Of a stretch of DNA of 64,000 nucleotides, positions 49,463-58,482 are shown piece after piece (positions within the stretch are counted from its first letter, which is position 1; every line of letters starts with the position of its first letter). The stretch spans positions 1 to 64,000 of the forward strand of contig JAFGBR010000031.1 in the NCBI GenBank assembly GCA_016933045.1. The letters run 5' to 3'. Source of the DNA: Marinilabiliaceae bacterium. GTDB lineage: Bacteria > Bacteroidota > Bacteroidia > Bacteroidales > Marinilabiliaceae. Below the pieces are notes generated by a model that did no database searches, had not been told where the DNA came from, and was given only the letters and a program-made list of their open reading frames with translations. The position numbers and the translations under genes are program-made.

Positions 49463-52438
49463 ATGATGCCTGTGAAAAAAAACATATTTATAATAGTGAC
49501 TTTTGTTTTTTTGATGGCTCTTTCTTATATAGTTAGTGCACAAAATAAAAAAGAGTTGAGATGGGCCGAAAAAATTAAACAAAGGCTCGATATTAATTGG
49601 GAAGTTGAGTTGTTGATTAAACAGCATGTTGGAAATGTTAAAGTTGATTCGACCTATGTAAACATGGATGAACATAGTGTTGAGATTTATTTTAATAAGG
49701 CATTTTCGTATCTGCCATTTCGTGAGCCTTTTGTGTTAAAAATAAAGGATGAAATAAAAGATAATATTAAATGCAGGTTCCGTAAGTTCAATATGTTTGT
49801 TTTTGCCGATAATAAACCAATAGAGTCGCTAATACCAAATTATTACAGGAAAAATTTTTTATTTGATTCTTTGAGGTTTAGTAAGTCTGCTGTTAAAATG
49901 AAGCCATTTGTTACTTGTGTTAATAAACCTTTTTTTAGTTGTGGATTATCAGGATTAAATATTGCTTTGTGGGGTAGTCATGGCAGGTATTACGATATTA
50001 CAAACGATCGGTGGAAGTGGCAAAGACCACGTCTTTTTGGTTCGGTTGAAGATTTGCTCCCAACGGGATTTGTATTGAATTATGTAACTCCAATGCTCGA
50101 AAATGCAGGTGCTTATGTTATGATGCCTCGCGAACGTGATACTCAAACAAATGAGGTGATTGTTGATAACGATTGGTCATCGGGGAAATCTCGTTTTTTT
50201 ATGAACCTATCAAAAGATTTGATTATTGAAAAACAACCTGGTTTCGCATGGAAAGATACTTTGTTTGATGGTGATAATCCTTTTTTAGCAGGTACTTGTT
50301 TAAGTGTTAATAATGTACTAAAAGGTGATATTGTTGTTGAGTATATACCTGATATTCCTGAAGATGGTTATTATGCTGTTTATGTGTCTTTTGCAACTGG
50401 TAATGTTGGGGGAGGTAAAGTTAAATATGAGGTGTTACATAGCGGAGGAGTTACAACATTTATTGTTAATCAGTCCATTGGAGGTGGTACGTGGATTTAT
50501 CTTGGGACTTTTAAGTTCAATAAAGGAATAAATTCAGGTTCAGGAATTGTAAAATTGAGCAGTATTGGAGATTCTGCTGTGTTATCGGCTGATGCTGTTA
50601 GGTTTGGAGGTGGAATGGGGAATGTGGCTAGGCGAGTAAATGAAGAACAAAGTTGGACACTTAGTGGTGTGCCACGTTACATGGAGGGAGCAAGATATAA
50701 TTTGCAATACAGTGGTTTTCCTGCCGAAACTGTTTATAGTCTGCAACATTATTCGAATGATTATAAAGATGATTACTTGTCGCGTGGCGAATGGATTAAT
50801 TATTTATCAGGACAATGTGGTGATGGAACTAGTGTTAAAGGTTTAAATATACCAATTAGTTTGGCTCTTGCATTTCATACCGATGCAGGTATTACTCAAA
50901 ATGATTCTGTTGTTGGTACGCTTGCTATATTTAGTACAGAAAGGCATGATGGCGTTTTTCCTGACGGTCGGTCGAAAATGATTAATCGTGATTTTGCCGA
51001 TATTCTTCAAACCCAATTGGTAAATGATTTAAATACCGAAGTCGGTTCTATTTGGCAACGAAGGGGATTATGGGATAAACAATATTCTGAAGCCTGGCGT
51101 CCTAAGGTACCTATTGTGTTGCTTGAGTTACTTTCGCATCAAAACCTGGCTGATATGAAACGGGCTTTAGATCCTCGTTTTCAGTTTGTTGTAGGGCGTG
51201 CTATTTATAAGTCGTTTTTAAAACATCAGGCTTTTCAGGATGGGAGAGATGCAATAGTTCAGCCGTTACCGGTATCTCATCTTGCAATAACTCGTGTTGA
51301 GGGTAAACGTATACTGTTAAGTTGGCAATCGGTATCTGATCCGTTGGAGTCATTAGCTGAAGCAAGTTATTTTATGGTTTACAAGAGAATTGGAGATGAT
51401 GGTTTCGATAATGGAATAAGGGTTGATGATAAACATCTTGATTTAGAGTTAGATCTATATAATCAAATGTATAGTTTTAAGGTTACAGCAGTTAATGATG
51501 GAGGGGAGAGTTTTCCATCAGAGATATTATCAGTTGGGTTGGTAGATTCGATCAGTAAACCTGTTTTAGTTGTAAACGGGTTTGACCGGGTTTGTGCTCC
51601 ACATACATTTTTGAATGGCAATATTGGAGGAGTTGCATGGTGGGATGATGAAGGTGTGGTTTATAAAAAAAGTATTATTAATACCGGTAATCAATATAAC
51701 TTCGATTGTAATTCTAAATGGGTAGACGATGATGCTCCAGGCTGGGGTGCCAGTTATGCTGATATGGAAGGACTGAATATGCCGGGAAATAGTTTCGATA
51801 ATGTATTTGTACATGGACAGGCTATTATGTCAAATGGTTTTTCGTTTGTGTCGATGAGTGATGAAGCATTTGAGATAAGTTCAAGTAATAAAGATTATTC
51901 AGTTATTGATTGGATTGCAGGTGAAGAGAAAACAACAAGCAGTTTAAAAAGTGAGAATACAAAGGAGTTCTCGGTTTATTCCTCTGAAATGATAAAACAA
52001 CTTACCTGTTTTCTCGATTCTGGCGGTAACCTTTTTTTATCGGGAGCTTATGTTGGCACTGATTTAAAAAACTCTATGCATGATTCATTGGCAATTCGTT
52101 TTGCTGCCGATAAACTGCATTTTAAGCTGCAGACCAATCATGCTTCTAAACAAGGAAATATTGATGTTATCGATAGTGGGATGCCAATTTTTTCATCTCC
52201 ATTATTTTTTAACACTACGAACAATGCAAAAATATATAAAGTTGAAAGCCCCGATGCTATTAAGTCTGTTACTGAAGGAAATGATGTGTTGCGTTACTCT
52301 GAAAATGGTACAACATCGGCTGTTGCATTTGATGGTTATTATAAAACTATTGTGATGGGTTTTCCTTTTGAAACTGTTGTTGATGATGCCCGAAGAAATA
52401 AATTAATGGGCGAAATATTATCATTCTTTAATAAATAA
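49463..52438 (+). CDS. Large exported amidase-like protein with golvesin and Fn3 domains
   Basis: Exported protein of 991 aa with a signal peptide (MMPVKKNIFIIVTFVFLMALSYIVSAQ). The central part has an N-acetylmuramoyl-amidase-like layout (LWGSHGRYYD, YVTPMLENAGAYVMMPRERDTQTNE, LALAFHTDAG, IVLLELLSHQN) interrupted by a beta-sandwich of golvesin/xanthan-lyase C-terminal type (YVSFATGNVGGGKVKYEVLHSGG). A fibronectin type III-like stretch (LAITRVEGKRILLSWQSVSD ... FKVTAVNDGGESFPSEI) and a C-terminal flavodoxin-like region follow. Related proteins in Bacteroidota are often labelled xanthan lyase, but no lyase evidence is seen. It is directly upstream of a glycosyltransferase gene, with a 15-bp gap. 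Confidence 0.7.
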   Translation: MMPVKKNIFIIVTFVFLMALSYIVSAQNKKELRWAEKIKQRLDINWEVELLIKQHVGNVKVDSTYVNMDEHSVEIYFNKAFSYLPFREPFVLKIKDEIKDNIKCRFRKFNMFVFADNKPIESLIPNYYRKNFLFDSLRFSKSAVKMKPFVTCVNKPFFSCGLSGLNIALWGSHGRYYDITNDRWKWQRPRLFGSVEDLLPTGFVLNYVTPMLENAGAYVMMPRERDTQTNEVIVDNDWSSGKSRFFMNLSKDLIIEKQPGFAWKDTLFDGDNPFLAGTCLSVNNVLKGDIVVEYIPDIPEDGYYAVYVSFATGNVGGGKVKYEVLHSGGVTTFIVNQSIGGGTWIYLGTFKFNKGINSGSGIVKLSSIGDSAVLSADAVRFGGGMGNVARRVNEEQSWTLSGVPRYMEGARYNLQYSGFPAETVYSLQHYSNDYKDDYLSRGEWINYLSGQCGDGTSVKGLNIPISLALAFHTDAGITQNDSVVGTLAIFSTERHDGVFPDGRSKMINRDFADILQTQLVNDLNTEVGSIWQRRGLWDKQYSEAWRPKVPIVLLELLSHQNLADMKRALDPRFQFVVGRAIYKSFLKHQAFQDGRDAIVQPLPVSHLAITRVEGKRILLSWQSVSDPLESLAEASYFMVYKRIGDDGFDNGIRVDDKHLDLELDLYNQMYSFKVTAVNDGGESFPSEILSVGLVDSISKPVLVVNGFDRVCAPHTFLNGNIGGVAWWDDEGVVYKKSIINTGNQYNFDCNSKWVDDDAPGWGASYADMEGLNMPGNSFDNVFVHGQAIMSNGFSFVSMSDEAFEISSSNKDYSVIDWIAGEEKTTSSLKSENTKEFSVYSSEMIKQLTCFLDSGGNLFLSGAYVGTDLKNSMHDSLAIRFAADKLHFKLQTNHASKQGNIDVIDSGMPIFSSPLFFNTTNNAKIYKVESPDAIKSVTEGNDVLRYSENGTTSAVAFDGYYKTIVMGFPFETVVDDARRNKLMGEILSFFNK

Positions 52439-52453
52439 TTGCTATCAGATATT

Positions 52454-53890
52454 ATGTTAAAGCCAATTACTTGTTTTATTTCCGATGGAGAATCTAGTGT
52501 AAATAATGATTTATTTAAATCGTTTATGGCTACTTCGTTGGTCGAAGATGTGTTTGTGTTTTCGGGCCAGGGAAAGTCGCTCGCATTGTTAAGTTCGGAA
52601 ACTATGAAAGAGATTGCCGGACAGGCACAAACCGAATATGTCCTTTTATATTTCAAAAGTTCACCAATTTATATCGGGCAAGATTCTTTGCATCGCATGG
52701 TGCAGATTGCAGTTGATACTGGTGCCGGAGTGGTTTATGCCGATTATTATCAGCAGAAACGTGGTGATTTGTTGTCTGTTCCACTAACCGATTATCAGGT
52801 GGGTAGTTTGAGAGATGACTTCAATTTTGGGTCATTGGTGTTGCTTAATACCTCTTTACTGAAAAGTGTTGTTAGTCAAATGCAGGATAATTTCCAGTTT
52901 GCAGGGTGGTACGATGTACGGTTAAGGTTATCGAAAATGACAGATTTGATTAGAATTCCGGAGTTTTTATACACCGAAATAGAAACTGATGTGCGAGAGT
53001 CGGGCGAAAAGCAGTTCGATTATGTCGACCCGCGAAATCGTGCTGTACAAATTGAAATGGAACTTGTTTGTTCCGAGTTTTTAAAGTCAGTTGGCGGATG
53101 GTTGGAGCCTTCGTTTAAGCAAATTGACTTAAAAAGTGAATTGTTTGAGTTTGAGGCGTCAGTTGTTATACCAGTTAAAAACAGGGTGAAAACCATATCT
53201 GATGCTATTCAGTCTGTTCTTATACAAGAGGCTTATTTTCGATATAATGTGATTATTGTTGACAATCATTCGACTGATGGAACGACTGATATAATTAAAG
53301 AATTTGTTAAGAATGATGATAGGGTAATTCATTTAACACCTCAACGAACTGATTTAGGTATTGGAGGTTGTTGGAATGCAGCATTAGAACATGAGAAATG
53401 TGGCAGGTTTGCTATTCAGCTCGATAGTGATGATCTTTATATTGACAGTCAGGTGTTGGTTAAGATTGTAAAAACCTTTTATGAGCAAAAATGTGCTATG
53501 GTTATTGGATCCTATCAGGTGGTTAACTTTAAGTTGATGCCAATTTCTCCCGGTTTAATTGATCATAAAGAGTGGACACCTGAAAATGGGCATAATAATG
53601 CGCTTAGAATAAACGGGTTGGGTGCCCCAAGGGCTTTTTATACCCCACTATTGCGTAAAGTTAAAGTTCCCAATGTGAGTTATGGTGAAGATTATGCTGT
53701 TGGTTTAAGGATAAGTCGCGAGTATCAAATCGGACGAATTTACGATCCATTGTATCTGTGTCGTCGTTGGGATGATAACTCTGATGCAGCTCTCGATACT
53801 GCTAAAATAAATCAATATAATGCTTACAAAGATTGCTTGAGAACCATAGAGTTAAAGGCAAGAATGCAAATGAATAATGTGATGAAATGA
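52454..53890 (+). CDS. Glycosyltransferase with GT2 catalytic domain
   Basis: Protein of 478 aa. Residues about 235-440 form a GT2 (GT-A) domain: ASVVIPVKNRVKTISDAIQSVL, VIIVDNHSTDGTTDIIKEF and the DxD-type IQLDSDDLYI. The N-terminal half (ISDGESSVNNDL, GAGVVYADYYQQKRGD) looks like a second, divergent GT-A-like domain. No signal peptide or transmembrane span is seen, so it probably works on the cytoplasmic face. It follows the golvesin-like gene within 15 bp, suggesting that the pair makes or remodels an envelope glycan. The ATG at 52454 is preferred to the upstream TTG. Confidence 0.85.
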   Translation: MLKPITCFISDGESSVNNDLFKSFMATSLVEDVFVFSGQGKSLALLSSETMKEIAGQAQTEYVLLYFKSSPIYIGQDSLHRMVQIAVDTGAGVVYADYYQQKRGDLLSVPLTDYQVGSLRDDFNFGSLVLLNTSLLKSVVSQMQDNFQFAGWYDVRLRLSKMTDLIRIPEFLYTEIETDVRESGEKQFDYVDPRNRAVQIEMELVCSEFLKSVGGWLEPSFKQIDLKSELFEFEASVVIPVKNRVKTISDAIQSVLIQEAYFRYNVIIVDNHSTDGTTDIIKEFVKNDDRVIHLTPQRTDLGIGGCWNAALEHEKCGRFAIQLDSDDLYIDSQVLVKIVKTFYEQKCAMVIGSYQVVNFKLMPISPGLIDHKEWTPENGHNNALRINGLGAPRAFYTPLLRKVKVPNVSYGEDYAVGLRISREYQIGRIYDPLYLCRRWDDNSDAALDTAKINQYNAYKDCLRTIELKARMQMNNVMK

Positions 53891-53945
53891 TTTGAAATAA
53901 TTTGTTTTTTTATAATTTGTTTCATTGAAAAATTTTAATAATTAT

Positions 53946-55124
53946 CTATTTTTTTATAAGTTTTTGGGTTTTAATTATTTCGTTGTTTTTTGAAAAAGTG
54001 ACAAAATAAATTCCCGGAGGTAAATTGGATATATCTGTTTTATGGGGTATTGATGAATTCAATTTGCAATAAACAGTTTGTGAAAAATGATTGAAAATTG
54101 TTATTTTGATACAATCCAATTGTTTATTTGAAGTAATGACTATTTCATCAGAAGATGGATTGGGGATGATTGAGAAATCAATTGTGTTATGCTTTGGATT
54201 TATTTTGCTTAACTGAAGTTCTCGATATTTCATCGCAATTCGGTAATTACCGTTTTCTTTTTTGTGATAGTATATTCGTGATTTGTCTTTTACAATTGAC
54301 ACTGCTTCAATCATATTCTCTAATGTTTCGAAGAATAAAATTGTTGGAGTGCCAAACGCTTCGATGGGTGAATTTCGAACGGCGACACAAATTTCAGAAG
54401 TCGTGTTTGCTGTTGGTGTCTCATTTAAAAATCTTGCGTAATAAAGTTCCAGATTGTCGCTGCTAATGCATGGGGCGTAATATATATATCTTGCATCATT
54501 TATGTTTTTAAGTAATTCATCTGAATTGTAAAGTTTATTAAATGTCGAATCATTAAGTTTTGAAGCAACACCAATCTCTGTTTCCTTTGGACCTGTATTA
54601 GTTCCGTCAAATCGTGCGTTGTTGTAATATAAATATTGTCCATTGGCTGAGAGTCCATGGTCCATTGTAAGCCAACCTGTAATGTTCTTGTAAAAATTAC
54701 CATAAACCCGGCATGTATCTCTTACCGTTCCATTGACGTATTTACCCTGGAACAAATTATTCATTTTCGCAGGGTAATTTCTTGTAGATGTCCAGATGAA
54801 ATGTCTCGATTCATCCATGTCGGCAACTGCATCTAAATGGGGTAAGGTTGTTTGGTTGGTGCCGTTTAGCTCACCTTGAAAGGTGAAAGTTGAATCGTTG
54901 ACTTTTAATGCATAATATAAATTGGTATTGATGCCATCGTTGGTGTTATTAAAGAATAGAATGAGCCCATCGCTGGAAATTAATGGTTCCATGGCATCGT
55001 TTTGGTTATAGCCATTAATAGTTACTTTAATTTCTTTTCCATATTTTGGTTGGGTAATGCCTAAAATTGGGGTGAATGTTGCTGCGATAAATAAAATAAC
55101 TGCTTTTAAAACATAGCTGTTCAT
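53946..55124 (-). CDS. T9SS-secreted protein with PD40-like propeller
   Basis: Exported protein of 392 aa with an N-terminal signal peptide (MNSYVLKAVILFIAATFTPILGITQ). Repeated segments (EPLISSDGLILFFNN, SANGQYLYYNNAR, APCISSDNLELYYARF) are typical PD40/TolB-like beta-propeller blades. The last 80 residues fit the type A T9SS C-terminal sorting domain (FSIIPNPSSDEIVI ... LPPGIYFVTFSKNNEIIKTQKLIKK), so it is probably secreted through the type IX system and surface-attached or released. No catalytic motif is visible. It is convergent with the glycosyltransferase gene. Confidence 0.8.
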   Translation of the reverse strand: MNSYVLKAVILFIAATFTPILGITQPKYGKEIKVTINGYNQNDAMEPLISSDGLILFFNNTNDGINTNLYYALKVNDSTFTFQGELNGTNQTTLPHLDAVADMDESRHFIWTSTRNYPAKMNNLFQGKYVNGTVRDTCRVYGNFYKNITGWLTMDHGLSANGQYLYYNNARFDGTNTGPKETEIGVASKLNDSTFNKLYNSDELLKNINDARYIYYAPCISSDNLELYYARFLNETPTANTTSEICVAVRNSPIEAFGTPTILFFETLENMIEAVSIVKDKSRIYYHKKENGNYRIAMKYRELQLSKINPKHNTIDFSIIPNPSSDEIVITSNKQLDCIKITIFNHFSQTVYCKLNSSIPHKTDISNLPPGIYFVTFSKNNEIIKTQKLIKK

Positions 55125-55150
55125 AATAATATGATTAAGGTTTGTTGATT

Positions 55151-55182
55151 CAAATGTATGTAATAATATTACGTTATTGCAA
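55151..55182 (-). promoter_or_regulatory. Promoter of the T9SS cargo gene
   Basis: On the minus strand TTG (55182-55180) is spaced 21 bp from TACATTTG (55158-55151), 26 bp before the start codon. The rest of the 55125-55371 gap has a 7-bp palindrome at 55331-55348 and nothing else I can interpret. Confidence 0.6.
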
Positions 55183-55371
55183 GCACAAGTAAGTAGCGTA
55201 TGTTTTAGTATTTTGGGTTTTTAAAAAATGTTAGTTTTTTTAGTCGCGAGTTGTAATAGCGCGATAGCTGCGGCTAATAACAGTGAATATGATTATAGAT
55301 GTTAATATAAACTATTAATGAATAGTAATAAGTTGCATATTTGCAACTGGTATATGGGGTGTATTTGTATT

Positions 55372-57243
55372 TTAATTGTCTATTTCTTCAATTTCTTTTA
55401 GTTCGAACCATCGCATTTCAACTTCTTCAATTTGTTGCAAAACTTCTCCAAATCGTATTGTTTTTGTTGATAATTCCTCAGCAGAATAACTGCCATCAGC
55501 CAGTCCTTTTTCAATGGCAAATTTTTCATGTTCCAGCTCACTCAATTTTTTTTCGAGTTGCTCTAGTTCGCGTTTTTGTGCATAGGATAGCTTGTAGGTG
55601 TTTTTATTTGTTTTTTCAACGATAGATTGAATTTGTGTAGATTCTTTTTTTTGCAGCCGTTCTTCTTTAGTCCGTTTTTCCAGGTAATCGCTGTAGTTTC
55701 CGGGATAATCTTTGATAATACCATCTCCTTTAAATGCAAATACATGATCAACGACTTTATCCATAAAATAGCGGTCGTGCGATACAATAATAACACATCC
55801 TTTAAAGCTTTTCAGATACTCTTCAAGAACATTCAGTGTAAAAATATCGAGATCGTTGGTCGGTTCATCCAGAATTAAAAAGTTTGGGTTTCGCATTAAA
55901 ACCGTCATCAAATGGAGTCGTTTTCGTTCGCCTCCACTCAATTTGTTTACTTGCACATAATGCATCTCATTGGGAAATAAAAAATACCTTAAAAATTGGG
56001 CTGCCGAAAAGCTTTGTCCTTCGCCTAAATCTATTTTTTCAGATATTTCGGATATTACTTCAATAACCTTTTTGTCGTCGTTTACTTCAATGCCTTGTTG
56101 TTGGTAATAACCCCAAACAACTGTTTCTCCTACTTCTATTGTTCCTGTATCGGGGGGTAATGATCTGGTAATAATATTTAAAAATGTTGTTTTACCTGTT
56201 CCATTATTTCCAATTATACCAACTTTTTCGAGTCGGGCAAATTTATAGGTAAAGTTATTTATGAGTTTTAAATTGTTGTAAGCCTTACTTATATGGTCGA
56301 GTTCAAGTATTTTTTTACCAAGGCGAGCGCCTGTAATGTTTAAGTCCATTGATCTGTTGTCGAGTTTTTGATTGGCAACATCTTTTAAATCGTAATAGGC
56401 ATCAATTCGGTATTTGGCTTTGGTTGCCCGAGCCTGTGGCTGTCGGTTCATCCAATCCTGTTCGCGTTGAAGAAGGTTGCGGGCTTTTTCTATTTCTTGT
56501 GTTTTCAGATTAATTCTTTCTTCTCGTTTCTCAAGGAAGTACTTGTAATTTCCCTGGTATTGATAAATGGTTTCGTCATCGAGTTCGAGAATGTGGTTAC
56601 AAACGCGGTCGAGGAAATAGCGGTCGTGAGTTATCATCAAAAGAGTGGCTTTTGATTTACTCAAGTATTGTTCGAGCCATTCAATCATGTCCAGATCGAG
56701 GTGGTTTGTTGGTTCATCCAACAAAATAAAATCGGGTTCACTCAAAAGTACCTTTGCCAAGGCAACACGTTTTTTTTGTCCTCCCGACAAGTTACCTACC
56801 AACTGATCGAACTGGTCAACTTTTAATTCTGATAATATTTGTTTAATGCGGTTTTCGTAATCCCAGGCATTTAGATGATCCATCTTGTCTGTTAATACAG
56901 CTATCTTATCAATGTTGTTGTGCTGAATGGCATTTTCGTATTGTTGAATGGTTTTGATTAACTCTCCGGGGGCATCAAACAGTTCTTGTAAAACAGTATT
57001 TGCAGGATTTAGGTAGGGATCTTGATGTAAATAGCCTACTTCGATGCCGTTTCGAATAGTAACGGCTCCTGCCTGTGGAGGAATATTTCCTGTGAGTATG
57101 TTAAATAGCGTTGTTTTACCGGCGCCGTTTCTGGCTATTAATGCTACTTTTTGCCCCTGTGCAACTCCAAATGAGACCTCATTAAAAAGCAGAATATCGC
57201 CATAATGATAGGTTACATTCTCTACCGACAAATAATTGATCAT
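55372..57243 (-). CDS. ABC-F family ATPase (Uup-like)
   Basis: Soluble protein of 623 aa with two ABC ATPase domains and no membrane segments. Walker A motifs are ARNGAGKTT and GNNGTGKTT; signature motifs are LSGGQKKR and LSGGERKR; Walker B regions end in LLDEPTNHLD and LDEPTNDLD. The linker (about residues 240-310) and a C-terminal coiled coil rich in Lys/Glu (ELEQLEKKLSELEHEKFAIEKGL) match the Uup subtype, which acts on ribosomes or DNA intermediates rather than transport. A candidate -7 (TATTTTTG on the minus strand, 57270-57263) precedes it. Confidence 0.9.
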   Translation of the reverse strand: MINYLSVENVTYHYGDILLFNEVSFGVAQGQKVALIARNGAGKTTLFNILTGNIPPQAGAVTIRNGIEVGYLHQDPYLNPANTVLQELFDAPGELIKTIQQYENAIQHNNIDKIAVLTDKMDHLNAWDYENRIKQILSELKVDQFDQLVGNLSGGQKKRVALAKVLLSEPDFILLDEPTNHLDLDMIEWLEQYLSKSKATLLMITHDRYFLDRVCNHILELDDETIYQYQGNYKYFLEKREERINLKTQEIEKARNLLQREQDWMNRQPQARATKAKYRIDAYYDLKDVANQKLDNRSMDLNITGARLGKKILELDHISKAYNNLKLINNFTYKFARLEKVGIIGNNGTGKTTFLNIITRSLPPDTGTIEVGETVVWGYYQQQGIEVNDDKKVIEVISEISEKIDLGEGQSFSAAQFLRYFLFPNEMHYVQVNKLSGGERKRLHLMTVLMRNPNFLILDEPTNDLDIFTLNVLEEYLKSFKGCVIIVSHDRYFMDKVVDHVFAFKGDGIIKDYPGNYSDYLEKRTKEERLQKKESTQIQSIVEKTNKNTYKLSYAQKRELEQLEKKLSELEHEKFAIEKGLADGSYSAEELSTKTIRFGEVLQQIEEVEMRWFELKEIEEIDN

Positions 57244-57311
57244 GTATATTAGTTTTGAAGCTCAAAAATAGGTAAAAGAAAAGTGGTTACGAAGAAATGT
57301 TTGTAATTTGA

Positions 57312-57345
57312 TTGCAGTCCGTAAAGTGTATATTGTGGACTGCAA
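57312..57345. repeat. Perfect hairpin between the ABC-F and aldo/keto reductase genes
   Basis: TTGCAGTCC and GGACTGCAA form a 9-bp perfect stem around a 16-nt loop. It lies downstream of the reductase gene but lacks a U-tract, so it may be a weak terminator or mRNA-end structure. Confidence 0.45.
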
Positions 57346-57368
57346 AAATGTTATTTAATAAGTTAGTT

Positions 57369-58361
57369 TTACTGATTTTTAAGAATTGTTTCTATTTGAA
57401 TTAGTTCATCGTTCGAGAAATTTAAATTTTTTAATGTGTCCAGATTATTTTGAAGTTGTTTAACTGAACTGGCTCCAATGAGTACAGATGTAATTCTTTT
57501 GTCTTTTAAAAGCCATGCAATTGCCATTTGAGCTAGTGATTGACCTCGGTTTTGTGCAAAATCATTTAGCTTGCGAATAATTTCAAAGCGTTCTGGCGAA
57601 ACATTTTCTTTTTTCAAAAATTGGTTCCGTGCCATTCGGGAGTCTGTTGGTATTTCTTTTAAATATCTGTCGGTTAAAAGTCCTTGTGCTAATGGAGAAA
57701 AAGCAATGCAGCCAATGCCTTCTTCTTCGAGTACATCTAAAAGACCTCCTTCAACCCAGCGTTCGAACATGCTGTATTTAGGCTGGTGTATGATGCAGGG
57801 GGTTCCTAAATTTTTTAAAATCTTAGCAGCTTCTTTTGCCAGTTCTGCCGGATAGTTTGATAAACCAACATATAAGGCTTTTCCTTGTCTTACAATTTGA
57901 TCTAAAGTGGCCATGGTTTCTTCTAATGGAGTTTCTGGGTCGGGTCGGTGATGATAAAAAATATCCACATACGAAAGTCCCATTCGGTGAAGGCTTTGTT
58001 CCAGACTGGCAATAAGGTATTTTTTCGACCCCCAGTCGCCATAAGGGCCTTTCCACATATAATAACCGGCTTTGGTGCTGATGACCATTTCATCGCGATA
58101 AAGCCTTAGGTTGTGGTGAAGTATTTTACCGAAGTTTTCTTCGGCCGATCCTGGCTCCGGGCCATAATTATTAGCTAAATCGAAATGGGTAATACCACTG
58201 TCGAATGCATTTAATATGATAGTTTTCCCATTTTCAAAAATATCAACGGAACCAAAGTTGTGCCATAGTCCAAGTGAAATTGCAGGTAGTTTTAATCCAC
58301 TTTTCCCGCATCGGTTGTATACCATTGTGCCGTATCTGTGATCTAAAGCTCTGTGTAGCAT
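57369..58361 (-). CDS. Aldo/keto reductase, YghZ-like (L-glyceraldehyde 3-phosphate reductase type)
   Basis: NADPH-dependent (beta/alpha)8 oxidoreductase of 330 aa. The N-terminus YNRCGKSGLKLPAISLGLWHNFG is nearly diagnostic for the YghZ (AKR14) branch, which reduces L-glyceraldehyde 3-phosphate and methylglyoxal. The tetrad is visible as Asp and Tyr in FDLANNYGP, Lys in STKAGYY and His in YHHRPD. The C-terminal SVLIGASSVKQLQNNLDTL binds the cofactor. The role is probably detoxification of reactive carbonyls. Confidence 0.88.
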   Translation of the reverse strand: MLHRALDHRYGTMVYNRCGKSGLKLPAISLGLWHNFGSVDIFENGKTIILNAFDSGITHFDLANNYGPEPGSAEENFGKILHHNLRLYRDEMVISTKAGYYMWKGPYGDWGSKKYLIASLEQSLHRMGLSYVDIFYHHRPDPETPLEETMATLDQIVRQGKALYVGLSNYPAELAKEAAKILKNLGTPCIIHQPKYSMFERWVEGGLLDVLEEEGIGCIAFSPLAQGLLTDRYLKEIPTDSRMARNQFLKKENVSPERFEIIRKLNDFAQNRGQSLAQMAIAWLLKDKRITSVLIGASSVKQLQNNLDTLKNLNFSNDELIQIETILKNQ

Positions 58362-58482
58362 TTTATATGTTTTTTGAACATTATTTTTGAGTATTAAAAC
58401 ACTGCAATTTCTTATTATTATTTTATTTATTTATGTAATCTATTTAAAATAACAACATGTTAACATTTATAGTTTATAATGT

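Noticed and set aside
55331-55348. AGTTGCA-TATT-TGCAACT palindrome as an operator or promoter
   Set aside because: It is close to a -7 sequence only with one mismatch and points at no plus-strand gene; it may be chance in AT-rich DNA.
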